64,000 nucleotides of DNA. It comes from Kineosphaera limosa NBRC 100340 (GTDB lineage: Bacteria; Actinomycetota; Actinomycetes; Actinomycetales; Dermatophilaceae). Shown here piece by piece: positions 37,313 through 46,491 of the stretch. Location: assembly GCF_000298215.1 (NCBI RefSeq), contig NZ_BAHD01000031.1, positions 1-64,000 of the forward strand. Reading direction: 5' to 3'. The translations under genes were made by a program, and so were the position numbers. Within the stretch, counting starts at the first letter, position 1. Each line of letters opens with the position of its first letter. The notes below the pieces were generated by a model. That model ran no database searches. It saw nothing but the letters and a program-made list of their open reading frames with translations, and was not told the DNA's origin.

Positions 37313-38083
37313 TCAGTTGCGCGGCGGCTGGATGATCTGGAAGGCCCCGCCGAGGGAGTCCGCGACGGTCGCCACGCGCCCGAACGGTGAGTCCATCGGC
37401 CCGTCGAGCAGCGATCCGCCCAACTCCTGGATCCGAGCGACCGTGGCGTCGGTGTCGTCGACCGCGAAGTACGCCCGCCAGAACGAGGGCGCCTCGTCGG
37501 GCAGCCAGGCGTTGGCCTCGCAGAGGCCGGCGGTCGCACCGTCGCCCGAGTGGTTGGTGGCGTAGCGAATCTCGCCTTCCATGAGGGCGTTCTCCCAGCC
37601 GAGCACGGCGGCGTAGAAGGCGGCGTCGGCGTCGAAGTCCTTGGTCAGCGTCTCGAACCAGGTCGGGGTGCCGGGGCGGCCACCGATGTCGAACCCGTCG
37701 AAGCTGCCCGACTCCCACAGACCGAAGGCCGCCCCCGACGGGGCCGCGACGATCGCCATCCGGCCCATGTCACCGATGTCCATCGGCGGGACGAAGACCG
37801 TCCCCCCGTTCGCACCGACGGCCTCGAGGGTGGCGTCGACATCGTTCACCTTGAGGTAGACGGTCCACCAGACCGGCATGCTCTCGTCGACTTCGCCGTC
37901 GGCGTTCATATTCAGCCCGAGCCCGCCCACCGGCACCCCGGCGTCGATCATCTCGTAGCCGCCGAAGTCGGGGCCGGTGGAGGTGAAGTTCCAACCGAAG
38001 AGCTCGCGATAGAAGTCCCGGGAGGTCTCTTGGTCGGTGGTGCCGAGGTCGATCCAGACGGGGGAACCGGGTGCGATGGCCAT
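37313..38083 (-). CDS. VOC-superfamily protein (two glyoxalase-like modules)
   Basis: A 256-aa protein of two beta-alpha-beta-beta-beta repeats: residues 5-125 (GSPVWIDLGTTDQETSRDFY, ELFGWNF) and 135-254 (GTPTWFETLTKDFDADAAFY, AVLGWE). This layout matches the actinobacterial group annotated as VOC or hydroxylase-like proteins. Metal ligands are not clear, so the activity is open. AAAGGG precedes the ATG at 38083. The last 98 bp have a diverged copy at 36186-36283. Confidence 0.88.
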   Translation of the reverse strand: MAIAPGSPVWIDLGTTDQETSRDFYRELFGWNFTSTGPDFGGYEMIDAGVPVGGLGLNMNADGEVDESMPVWWTVYLKVNDVDATLEAVGANGGTVFVPPMDIGDMGRMAIVAAPSGAAFGLWESGSFDGFDIGGRPGTPTWFETLTKDFDADAAFYAAVLGWENALMEGEIRYATNHSGDGATAGLCEANAWLPDEAPSFWRAYFAVDDTDATVARIQELGGSLLDGPMDSPFGRVATVADSLGGAFQIIQPPRN

Positions 38084-38242
38084 GGGAATGCCCTTTCGTG
38101 TGCAGTCACTGCCCGCAGGGCGGGCGGGGGGCAACGCGACGGTGAGTCAGGCGATGTCAGGTAGCAGTCGCAGAGTAGGCCACGAACGATCAGGCTCGGC
38201 TGGCAGTGATCCGCTCGCCGAGGACCGCCGCGGGCGACCTAC

Positions 38243-39001
38243 TCACTCGACGCGTGCCTGTGACTCGGTCTGTGCCAGGATCGCCAGGTCGCGGCGGATA
38301 TAGCGCAAGTGAGCCCACTCCTCTTCCAGGATGACCCGGAGGCAGTCTCCGACGGTAGGCCGCCAGTCGTCGCCGCCCCAGGGGTTGCTGCGCTCCTCGT
38401 TCAGCGTCTCGGGGCGCACGTCGGCAAGGAAGTCGGTGACCATCTGCTGCCGCTGCTCGCGAACCGCGAGCACCTCCTCGAAGCCGGGCGGCTCGTCACG
38501 GAAGATCGACATGTCGAAGCCCATCTGCGCCGCACCCGTGAAGATCAGGCCGATCTCGTGGAACGGCTGCTGCTCCTCCTGGATTCCGCCACGCAGCCAG
38601 GCGTCGGTGGCCAGGATGAGGTGGCGCTGCGTCTGGGCCAGCGACCACTCGTCCTCGACGTGCGCGTCCACCTGCTCGCGCGGCGTTTGCGAGACCGTCT
38701 CTTCCCACGCGGCCTGGACTGCCTGCCAGCCCTCGCGCAACCCCTCCGGGGTTTGCGCCTTCTGCAGTTCGCGGCCGGGAAACTGGCGGTTGAGTTCGGC
38801 ATCCACAAGCGGCACCACGTCGACGCCGTTGACCAGCAGCGTGCCGAAAAACAGGTCGTGACCGTCGATGTCCAGCCCGTCGAGGTCCATGCCACGCATG
38901 GTGACTCCGCTGACATCGGAGAAGCGCAGCGTGGCGCCCTTGAAGCTGGTTCGAAGGAACGTCGCGCCCTCGAACTCGTCGGTTCCCTGGTAACTACCCA
39001 T
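38243..39001 (-). CDS. DinB-like protein with N-terminal pentapeptide-like repeats
   Basis: A 252-aa protein. The first 50 residues run as pentapeptide-like steps (FEGATFLRTSFKGATLRFSD, VTMRGMDLDGLDIDG). The rest is a DinB_2-type four-helix bundle, with metal-binding-type histidines likely in QRHLILATDAWL (His near residue 128), FHEIG and EEEWAHLRY. DinB-fold proteins are often thiol-dependent transferases, but here the reaction is unknown. The pairing of the two parts recurs in actinobacteria. Confidence 0.8.
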   Translation of the reverse strand: MGSYQGTDEFEGATFLRTSFKGATLRFSDVSGVTMRGMDLDGLDIDGHDLFFGTLLVNGVDVVPLVDAELNRQFPGRELQKAQTPEGLREGWQAVQAAWEETVSQTPREQVDAHVEDEWSLAQTQRHLILATDAWLRGGIQEEQQPFHEIGLIFTGAAQMGFDMSIFRDEPPGFEEVLAVREQRQQMVTDFLADVRPETLNEERSNPWGGDDWRPTVGDCLRVILEEEWAHLRYIRRDLAILAQTESQARVE

Positions 39002-39061
39002 GCCCGAGTATCCCGCCAGGTGACGTGAGCGTCGACTCGTGAATCGATCGACAGACGCCGG

Positions 39062-39457
39062 TCAGCGGGGAGCCAACACCTCGAGACCGGACTTTCGGGC
39101 GGCTTCAGTTAGCCGGTCGTCATAGGTGATCATGGCGTCGACGCCGACGATCAGCGCTGTCGCCAGGTGGATCGCATCCAACGAGCGCAGTTGCGGCCCA
39201 ACGACGCTGCGTGCTCGCGTGATGACGCGCTCGTCGATCGCGCGCAACGAGACCCCCGACATCGCCGATTCCTGGTCGTCCTCACCGAGCCCAGCACGCA
39301 GACAGCTGCGGGCGACCTCGACATCGGCAAGATCGCTGGCGATCCAGCGGTTGCCGTCGGCCCGGTCTTGGGTCAGCCAGGAGCGCAAGCCCCCGCTCTC
39401 GGACTCTTCGACGACGCGTTTGAGCAGTGCCGACGAGTCGATGTAAGCCAACCTCAC
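39062..39457 (-). CDS. PIN-domain toxin (VapC type)
   Basis: A 131-aa PIN ribonuclease with Asp7 (AYIDSSALLKR), Glu47 (LADVEVARS), Asp94 (RSLDAIHLATA) and Asp113/114 (TYDDRL). GTG start overlapping the antitoxin stop by four bases. Last TA module of the accessory patch. Confidence 0.92.
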   Translation of the reverse strand: MRLAYIDSSALLKRVVEESESGGLRSWLTQDRADGNRWIASDLADVEVARSCLRAGLGEDDQESAMSGVSLRAIDERVITRARSVVGPQLRSLDAIHLATALIVGVDAMITYDDRLTEAARKSGLEVLAPR

Positions 39458-39711
39458 AGGCGGTCCTCGCGGTCGAGGAGGTCTCGCGTCGTCCTGCCAT
39501 CAGAGAGCCTCACCAGCTTCGTCGCTGGGCGAAACGGGGTCCGCGGCGGACGAATCGCGGGGTCTTCCAGCCGTGGGTCACCGCCGGTGTCGAGCCCGAA
39601 GCTACGGGTGAGGGCGTCGATGATGACGTCGTGCTGAGAAAGCCCCGACGCGGCGGCGCGGCGGCGCAACTCGATCTCGATGTGCTCCGGGAGTCGCAGC
39701 GTGCGCGCCAT
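39454..39711 (-). CDS. VapB-type ribbon-helix-helix antitoxin
   Basis: An 85-aa protein. The N-terminal ribbon-helix-helix is ARTLRLPEHIEIELRRRAA, then SGLSQHDVIIDALTRSFG. A Pro/Arg-rich C-terminal arm would occupy the toxin groove. The ATG at 39711 has only short leader sequence, and TGGTATC repeats lie just upstream. Confidence 0.88.
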   Translation of the reverse strand: MARTLRLPEHIEIELRRRAAASGLSQHDVIIDALTRSFGLDTGGDPRLEDPAIRPPRTPFRPATKLVRLSDGRTTRDLLDREDRL

Positions 39712-39718
39712 GGCTTGA

Positions 39719-39734
39719 TGGTATCAGTGGTATC
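39719..39734. promoter_or_regulatory. TGGTATC direct repeat, operator candidate for vapBC
   Basis: TGGTATC occurs at 39719-39725 and 39728-39734, a 9-bp period, within 25 bp of the vapB start. It could be an RHH-repressor site. Confidence 0.4.
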
Positions 39735-39766
39735 TGCCAACGGTCACCGTCGCCTTGCCGGAAACG

Positions 39767-40846
<1,080 letters not shown>

Positions 40847-40931
40847 GAGGACAGGAGTCTAGTGGCCGTCGCCCACAGCCGAGACCCCGCTGCGATCCTC
40901 CCCGGCATCACCTCGGGCGTACGGTGAGGCG

Positions 40932-41585
40932 GTGATCACCGACCCGTTGCCTGATCGGCCTGCACCGGACAATCCGTCCGGCAAGCTCGTACTCCTGCGG
41001 CACGGGGAGACGGAGTGGTCGAAGTCCGGCCAGCACACCGGCCGCACCGACATCCCCCTCACTGCGCGCGGTGAGGAGTTGGCGCGGCACGCCGGCTCGC
41101 TCGTCGGCTGCTACGACTTCTCCCTCGTGCTCAGTTCGCCGTTGGAGCGGGCCCGGCGGACAGCCGAACTCGCCGGCCTGTCCCCACAGATCGATCCGCT
41201 GCTCGTCGAGTGGGACTACGGCGGCTACGAGGGCCGCACGACTAAGGACATCCGCGCCGAGCTCGGCTACAACTGGACCGCGTTCACCCACGGCGTGATC
41301 CGCGGACAGACCCCGGGCGAGACGGTCGAAGAGGTCGCCGCACGCGCCTCACGGGTGTTAACGCGGGTCCTACCCGCCATGGTCGACGGCGATGTCGCCC
41401 TCGTCGCCCACGGCCACTACCTGCGGATTCTCGCCTCGGTCTTCCTTCGGCTCGCCCCGCGATTCGGAGCGGCGCTTACCCTCGACGCGGGGTCGGTCAG
41501 CGTTCTGGGCTTCTACCGCGAGGAGCCCGCGATCCTCGTGTGGAACCAGGGCCCGGAGCTGCCCATCGTGCCGTCGGAGTCCTGA
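40932..41585 (+). CDS. Histidine phosphatase superfamily protein
   Basis: A 217-aa phosphoglycerate-mutase-like phosphatase. The catalytic motif is LVLLRHGETEWS (His about residue 24), the acid/base Glu lies in VEWDYGGYEGR, and the second His in VALVAHGHYLRIL. It probably dephosphorylates a small sugar phosphate. The GTG start is 85 bp from the divergent ychF. The 5' segment is Pro/Asp-rich. Confidence 0.9.
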   Translation: MITDPLPDRPAPDNPSGKLVLLRHGETEWSKSGQHTGRTDIPLTARGEELARHAGSLVGCYDFSLVLSSPLERARRTAELAGLSPQIDPLLVEWDYGGYEGRTTKDIRAELGYNWTAFTHGVIRGQTPGETVEEVAARASRVLTRVLPAMVDGDVALVAHGHYLRILASVFLRLAPRFGAALTLDAGSVSVLGFYREEPAILVWNQGPELPIVPSES

Positions 41586-41619
41586 CCGAACGCAGGGCCC
41601 AAGAGCCGCCGAAGGTGGG

Positions 41620-42453
41620 TCACGTCGGCGTCCGCACCGCGGCGAGCTGCCTCGATTGGACTACGAGGCGACCCGTGGAGTCCCAGACCCGAGCGTCTTC
41701 TTCCATGAGTCCACCGGCCAGCGTATCGCTGGTCAGTTCGACGAACACCCAGCCCGGAGCCGGATGGGCCCGCACGTGGGCGGTCAGCTCCAGGGTGGGC
41801 ACCCAGCCGCCCAGGCCGAGGTCGAACGCCACCGGAGGCATCGCGTCGACGGCCATGAGCAGCGAGATCGCATCCATGTCCCGACCGTCGGAGAACCGCA
41901 TCCACCCGCGAATGACGCCGCGACGCGCCGGCTCACCGAATACCCAGCCGACGCACGAGGGGTCGAGTCGCAGCTCGAGTCGGGACATCATCGGCGGCAG
42001 CAGATGTTTGGGTGCCAGCTGCGCGTCGAGGCACTCCCCCGGAGGCGGGACGTCGGGCATGGCCGGGGCTCGCGCGACATCGCTCGCCGCACCCAGGTCA
42101 CCGAACGTCGCCAGCGCCCGCACGCGCTCGATCGGCCCGTCCGGGCCATCCTGGTAGACCGACACCTGCCCGGTGCTCATCGAGCGCCCGACACTGGCGA
42201 CCTGCGGAAACACCCGCACATCGCCGGGCCGAGTCGCCGAGAGAAAGTAGGCGCTCAACGCCAACGGATCGGGATGGGAGACGGAGCCGGCACCCTCTGA
42301 CCGCGCCAGTTCGTCGCGGAGCGCCGTCGCGGCCACCGACATCACCACGCCGCCGTTGATGGCGTCGATGATGTTCCACCCCGCGTCGAGGTACCCCAGT
42401 CGCCCGCCGTCCGCCTGCGCCCGCAGCGCCATCGCCTCGTCGAATGCACTCAC
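41620..42453 (-). CDS. Acyl-CoA thioesterase-like protein (double hotdog)
   Basis: A 277-aa protein of two hotdog folds. The N-terminal module starts around NIIDAINGGVVMSVAATAL and the C-terminal module includes WMRFSDGRDMDAISLLMAVDA and TLELTAHVRAHPAPGWVFVE. This is the TesB-like / DUF4442-like layout common in mycobacteria and relatives. It likely hydrolyses acyl-CoA. Convergent with the histidine phosphatase and divergent from rmuC. Confidence 0.85.
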   Translation of the reverse strand: MSAFDEAMALRAQADGGRLGYLDAGWNIIDAINGGVVMSVAATALRDELARSEGAGSVSHPDPLALSAYFLSATRPGDVRVFPQVASVGRSMSTGQVSVYQDGPDGPIERVRALATFGDLGAASDVARAPAMPDVPPPGECLDAQLAPKHLLPPMMSRLELRLDPSCVGWVFGEPARRGVIRGWMRFSDGRDMDAISLLMAVDAMPPVAFDLGLGGWVPTLELTAHVRAHPAPGWVFVELTSDTLAGGLMEEDARVWDSTGRLVVQSRQLAAVRTPT

Positions 42454-42534
42454 GAGGTCGTCCCTATCACGGCATCACCGCAGGTCGGCGTGGCGGCACC
42501 GAATCTTGTCGTAGGTCGATGCGAGCGTTGCCTC

Positions 42535-43785
42535 ATGACCCCGATCGTGACTTTCGTCGGTGCGCTGATCATCGGCGCGACCCTCGGCATCTTGTTGACC
42601 TGGCTCGTCGTGCGGGCCGGGTACGCGGCCCGCCTGGCCGCCGCCGACGCCGAGCGCGAGGGGCTCAAGGAGCGCCTGCAGGACCTCACCGACCGGGTGG
42701 CCCACGAAGACGAGGCGGCGATGGCGCTCGCGCCGCTGACTTCGGCGCTGGCCCGGGTCGAGCGACAGGTAGGCGTGTTGGAGCGCGATCGCGCCGAGCA
42801 GTTCGGTGTGCTCGGTGAGCGCCTCGGCGAGGTCAACGCCTCGACCCGCGCCTTGCGCGAGCAGACGGCCACGCTGGCCGGATCGCTCAACGCCTCGAGC
42901 GTCCGCGGCCTGTGGGGGGAGACTCAACTGCGCCGGGTGTTGGAGCACTCCGGGATGCTGGCCCGCTGCGACTTCGAGGAGCAGGTGCGCGCCGTTAGTC
43001 GCCACGAGGCGCAGGTCAGACCGGATGTCGTTGTCCGGCTACCGGGTGAGAAAGTGCTGGTCATCGACGCCAAGGCGCCGCTGTCGGCATTTCTCGACGC
43101 CCAACGGCCGGACCTGTCCCCGGCCGACCGGCAGGCCCGTATGGCGGCCCACGCGAAGGCCTTTCGCCGACACGTCTATGGGCTCGCCGACAAGGACTAC
43201 TGGTCGGCGTTCGAGACCTCGCCCCGGCTGGTGGTGTGCTTCGTGCCCAACGAGGCGGTGCTGGCCGCTGCGGTCGAGCACGACCCTGAGCTGTTCGAGG
43301 CGGCGATGCGCCGGCATGTGGCGATCGCCTCGCCGGCGACCCTGCTGGCGGTGCTGCGCACGAGCGCGCATGCCTGGCAGCAGGACGCGCTGACCAGCAA
43401 CGCGCGCGAACTGCTGGTGCTCGGTCGGGAGTTGCACGAACGGCTGGCCACCCTCGGGACGCACGTGACGCGGATGGGGTCGAGTCTGCGCCGCAGCGTT
43501 GAGACCTACAACGCCATGGTCGGCACGTTGGAGAGTCGCGTGCTCGTCACCTCGCGGAAGTTGCACGAGCTGGACCTGGCCCCCGAGGCCGTGCCCGCTC
43601 CCCCGCCCGTCGACCTCCCGACCCGGCCGCTGACCGCGGCCGAGCTCATCGAGAACACCGCGCTTGAGAACACGGCGCTTGAGAACACGGCCCTGGAGGG
43701 CTGCGACCTCGAGCGAGATGCCCGACATGTGCGCGACACCGTCACAGACGCCCGGCCACTCGGTCGCCGAGCCGACTCGGCATGA
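42535..43785 (+). CDS. rmuC: DNA recombination protein RmuC
   Basis: A 416-aa protein with an N-terminal membrane anchor (residues 4-25), a coiled-coil (35-110) and the RmuC nuclease-like domain (about 125-345: ASSVRGLWGETQLRRVLEHS, VLVIDAKAPLSAFLDA, TSPRLVVCFVPNEAVL in part). RmuC limits inversions at short inverted repeats. The start ATG at 42535 gives the anchor directly. A triple 5-residue repeat (ENTAL) sits near the C-terminus. Confidence 0.93.
   Translation: MTPIVTFVGALIIGATLGILLTWLVVRAGYAARLAAADAEREGLKERLQDLTDRVAHEDEAAMALAPLTSALARVERQVGVLERDRAEQFGVLGERLGEVNASTRALREQTATLAGSLNASSVRGLWGETQLRRVLEHSGMLARCDFEEQVRAVSRHEAQVRPDVVVRLPGEKVLVIDAKAPLSAFLDAQRPDLSPADRQARMAAHAKAFRRHVYGLADKDYWSAFETSPRLVVCFVPNEAVLAAAVEHDPELFEAAMRRHVAIASPATLLAVLRTSAHAWQQDALTSNARELLVLGRELHERLATLGTHVTRMGSSLRRSVETYNAMVGTLESRVLVTSRKLHELDLAPEAVPAPPPVDLPTRPLTAAELIENTALENTALENTALEGCDLERDARHVRDTVTDARPLGRRADSA
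43651..43695. repeat. 15-bp in-frame tandem repeat in rmuC
   Basis: Three copies of GAGAACACSGCSCTK encode ENTAL x3 (residues 373-387) in the disordered tail. It shows local replication slippage. Confidence 0.85.
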
Positions 43786-43800
43786 CCTGGCGGCACCGAG

Positions 43801-43850
43801 TGACTCGGGGCGACTCGGGGTGACTCGAGGTGACTCAGGGTGATTCAGGC
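43801..43850. repeat. Five 10-bp degenerate tandem repeats
   Basis: Units TGACTCGGGG, CGACTCGGGG, TGACTCGAGG, TGACTCAGGG and TGATTCAGGC. The array begins 16 bases after the rmuC stop and its last unit contains the stop of the convergent FMN-reductase remnant. Confidence 0.9.
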
Positions 43851-44321
43851 GGCAACGAGGGTGTCTTCGACCAACCGCTCGACCAGGGCGCCCACCGCGA
43901 CGAGGTCGACGTGGTCCTCATCGGACAACACCTCATGGACCCGGCCGATACCCGCGGAGCGATCCTCCACGACCGCACCCGCGACGGTCAGCACCTTGAC
44001 TGCATCCTCCCGCGCCCACTGCGCAGCGCGCGGCGACGGACTCACGCTGAGCACCGCAGTCGGGAGCCCGTCGATCGGGGCGTTCCCCCGGGGACGCGAC
44101 GCCCAGTCGATGGCGTTCTTCAAGGCACCCGGCAGTGACCCGTTGTACTCCGGAGTCACCACGAGCACCGCGTTCGCCGCGGCCACCTCGCTCCGGAACG
44201 CCGCAACAGCGGTCGGCAGCAACTCTGGCCGGTCGAGGTCGTCGTCGTAATGCGGCAACTGCCGCGCAGCGTCGCTGATGATGAGACCGATTGGGCACGT
44301 CGACTCGGGCTCGACCAGCAC
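43845..44321 (-). pseudogene. NADPH-dependent FMN reductase lacking its N-terminus
   Basis: The frame (158 aa) carries the middle and C-terminal parts of an NAD(P)H-dependent FMN reductase: LPHYDDDLDRPELLPTAVAA, AVLVVTPEYNGSLPGALKNA, IDWASRPRGNAP. The family start (beta-1 and the GSxRxxSxN phosphate loop, about 30 residues) is missing. Instead the frame opens with MLVEPESTCPIGLI, unrelated to the family. Upstream minus-strand frames do not restore it. It is likely inactive. The break is close to another gene's remnant (44286-44381). Confidence 0.65.
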
Positions 44322-44381
44322 TCCGACTTACGACGGACGCTGACCGCCATCATCGAGCAGACCGCCAGCGAGTGCCGCTGA
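44286..44381 (+). pseudogene. C-terminal remnant of an unidentified gene, regulator-like
   Basis: On the plus strand the frame ending at TGA 44379-44381 reads WARRLGLDQHSDLRRTLTAI then IEQTASECR and stop. It is an amphipathic helical tail of the sort that ends small transcription regulators. No start or DNA-binding part remains. It abuts the decapitated FMN reductase in the opposite direction. Identity is a guess. Confidence 0.35.
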
Positions 44382-44407
44382 CAAGCCCCCGAAGAGAGCG
44401 TCTTGAC

Positions 44408-44447
44408 GGTTGCGGTCGCCGCCCAGGTTGCTGCCCCGACCGCAACC
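44408..44447. other. 11-bp perfect hairpin downstream of ispH
   Basis: GGTTGCGGTCG (44408-44418) pairs with CGACCGCAACC (44437-44447). An alternative stem forms between CCCAGGTTGC and GCAACCCTGGG, and the two exclude each other. It lies about 80 bases past the ispH stop, so it may be its terminator. No T-run. Confidence 0.4.
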
Positions 44448-44524
44448 CTGGGCAGGGAGCCCAACAGTCGAAGCCCAGCCGCGGCCGGCTGTCGCCGCCG
44501 AAGTCCGAGGGCGGCCGCAGCTGG

Positions 44525-45526
44525 TCAGTGCAGGTGCGTGGCGGCGTCGTGGCGCACGGTCTTGGCGGCGATGCCGGCGGCCTTCAGGTCGCGCCGCAGC
44601 TCGTTCGGCAGGGCGAACAGCAGGCTCTCCTCGGCGGCGATGACCGGCTCGACATCGTCGTACCCGCGCTCGGACAGCCAGTCCAGCACGTCGCGCACGA
44701 GCACCTCGGGCACCGATGCCCCGCTTGTGACGCCGACCGTCGCGACGCCGTCGAGCCAGGCCTCGTCGATCTCCTCGGCGTAGTCGACCAGGTGTCCGTC
44801 CCGGGCGCCGTGTTCGAGGGCGACCTCGACGAGCCGCACGGAGTTGGAGGAGTTGCGCGAGCCGACGACGATCATGAGGTCGGTCTTGGGCGCCATCGCC
44901 TTGACGGCGAGTTGCCGGTTCTGGGTGGCGTAGCAGATGTCGTCGCTCGGGGGGCTCTCCAGCTTGGGGAAGCGTTCGCGAAGGCGCGCGACCGTCGCCA
45001 TCGTCTCGTCCACCGACAGCGTGGTCTGGGAGAGCCACACGACCTTCTCCGGGTCGCGGACCTGCACGTTGTCGACGTCGTCGGGGCCGTCGACGATCGT
45101 GATGTGGTCGGGCGCCTCGCCCGAGGTTCCGACGACCTCTTCGTGGCCCTCGTGGCCGATGAGCAGGATGTCGTAGGCGTCGTCGGCGAAGCGCACGGCC
45201 TCGCGGTGCACCTTGGTGACCAGCGGGCACGTCGCGTCGATCGACTTCAGCGAGCGCGCCTTGGCCTCTTCGTGCACCACCGGTGCGACACCGTGCGCGG
45301 AGAACACGACGGTGGCGCCCTCGGGAACCTCGTCGGTCTCCTCGACGAAGATCGCGCCGCGCTTCTCCAGCGTGGAAACGACGTGCTTGTTGTGCACGAT
45401 CTGCTTGCGGACGTACACCGGCGGACCATAGAGCTCCAGCGCCTTCTCGACGGTGACGACAGCCCGGTCGACCCCGGCGCAGTAGCCGCGCGGGGCCGCG
45501 AGCAGGACCTTTTTCTCGACAGTCAC
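44525..45526 (-). CDS. ispH: 4-hydroxy-3-methylbut-2-enyl diphosphate reductase
   Basis: A 333-aa protein of normal length for the last step of the MEP isoprenoid pathway. The three [4Fe-4S] cysteines are Cys16 ([13 protein letters not shown]), Cys100 ([12 protein letters not shown]) and Cys197 ([11 protein letters not shown]). Other signatures are [21 protein letters not shown] and [15 protein letters not shown]. Product: IPP and DMAPP. The ATG at 45526 opens with the expected short N-terminus. Confidence 0.96.
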   Translation of the reverse strand: MTVEKKVLLAAPRGYCAGVDRAVVTVEKALELYGPPVYVRKQIVHNKHVVSTLEKRGAIFVEETDEVPEGATVVFSAHGVAPVVHEEAKARSLKSIDATCPLVTKVHREAVRFADDAYDILLIGHEGHEEVVGTSGEAPDHITIVDGPDDVDNVQVRDPEKVVWLSQTTLSVDETMATVARLRERFPKLESPPSDDICYATQNRQLAVKAMAPKTDLMIVVGSRNSSNSVRLVEVALEHGARDGHLVDYAEEIDEAWLDGVATVGVTSGASVPEVLVRDVLDWLSERGYDDVEPVIAAEESLLFALPNELRRDLKAAGIAAKTVRHDAATHLH

Positions 45527-45584
45527 CCCGCCATCCTAGGGAGCCCGCCTGGACGCGCCATCCACGCGCACTGTGCGGGTCACG

Positions 45585-46400
45585 TCACGCACCGGGCGAG
45601 GCGCAGTCCGGTGGCAGGGGCCGCACCCCCGCCTGCAGAGTGACGGCGCCGTCGGCGGCGACGAGCTGTCGGTAGACGCCGTAGCTGTGCAGGCCCACAG
45701 TCTCCAGGTGAGAGTCGATGACGACCCAGGCGTCGGACACATCCGAGGGGCGCTCGACGAAGTGCACGGAAACCCCGTCCTCGACACCAGCGATGGTGAT
45801 TGGGGCAACGATTGCGTCGCGAGTGCCCTCTGCGGTCTCACCCGAGTGCGCGAAACCCACGGTGACGGTGATCTGGTCGTCGTCGGTCCCATCGAAGACG
45901 AGCGCGAGCGCGGCGGCCCCTTCGATGTCGCCACCGAGCCGTTCGCGCAGTTGCGTCACGGCAGCGGGGATGTCCGTCTCGTCACGGACGCTGGCTTGCA
46001 GCCCGCGCAGGCTCAGGGAGGGTAGGGATTGACGGGTGATGTTCATGGCTACCTCACGGGCTCTCGTCTCCAGGGTGTCCAGCCGGTGCCGGACTCGGGT
46101 CAGACGTACTGTGGCCTCGTCGATCTGCTGCACCAGGTCACGCTCCTGCGCGCGCAGCACCGACTCCAACCCGCCGCGTCCGAGCGCGGGATCGAGGAGC
46201 ACCCGGATGTCCTCGAGCCCGAAGCCCGAATCGCGCAGGGTCGCGACGGCGTTGACGCGACCGACCTGGGTCGGCTCGTAGCGGCGATACCCCGTCGCGG
46301 GGTCGGTGCGGGCAGGCTCGATGAGCCCTTGTTGCTCCCAGTGCCGCAGCATTCGCCGCGATACCCCGGTGCGGTGTGCGATTTCTCCGATGCTCAACAT
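45585..46400 (-). CDS. MerR-family regulator with C-terminal effector domain
   Basis: A 271-aa protein. The MerR winged helix-turn-helix is LSIGEIAHRTGVSRRMLRHW, then YRRYEPTQVGRVNAVATLRD. A coiled coil runs about residues 85-125. The C-terminal 140 residues look like a GyrI/SRPBCC-type ligand-binding domain. Members of this design bind drugs or small hydrophobic molecules. The ATG at 46400 starts directly before the helix-turn-helix. It is divergent from the acetyltransferase, which is a plausible target. Confidence 0.88.
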   Translation of the reverse strand: MLSIGEIAHRTGVSRRMLRHWEQQGLIEPARTDPATGYRRYEPTQVGRVNAVATLRDSGFGLEDIRVLLDPALGRGGLESVLRAQERDLVQQIDEATVRLTRVRHRLDTLETRAREVAMNITRQSLPSLSLRGLQASVRDETDIPAAVTQLRERLGGDIEGAAALALVFDGTDDDQITVTVGFAHSGETAEGTRDAIVAPITIAGVEDGVSVHFVERPSDVSDAWVVIDSHLETVGLHSYGVYRQLVAADGAVTLQAGVRPLPPDCASPGA

Positions 46401-46491
46401 GTCAGCTCCCACGACAGGCCATCCCACAGTGTGAAGGTCAAGCGGCGCGGTGCCGGTAAAGGGCACGCCCTGCGGTGCGTACGGTGGGAGG

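Noticed and set aside
43801-43850. Transposon end or attachment site
   Set aside because: 10-bp degenerate units with no transposase, integrase or target-site duplication nearby.
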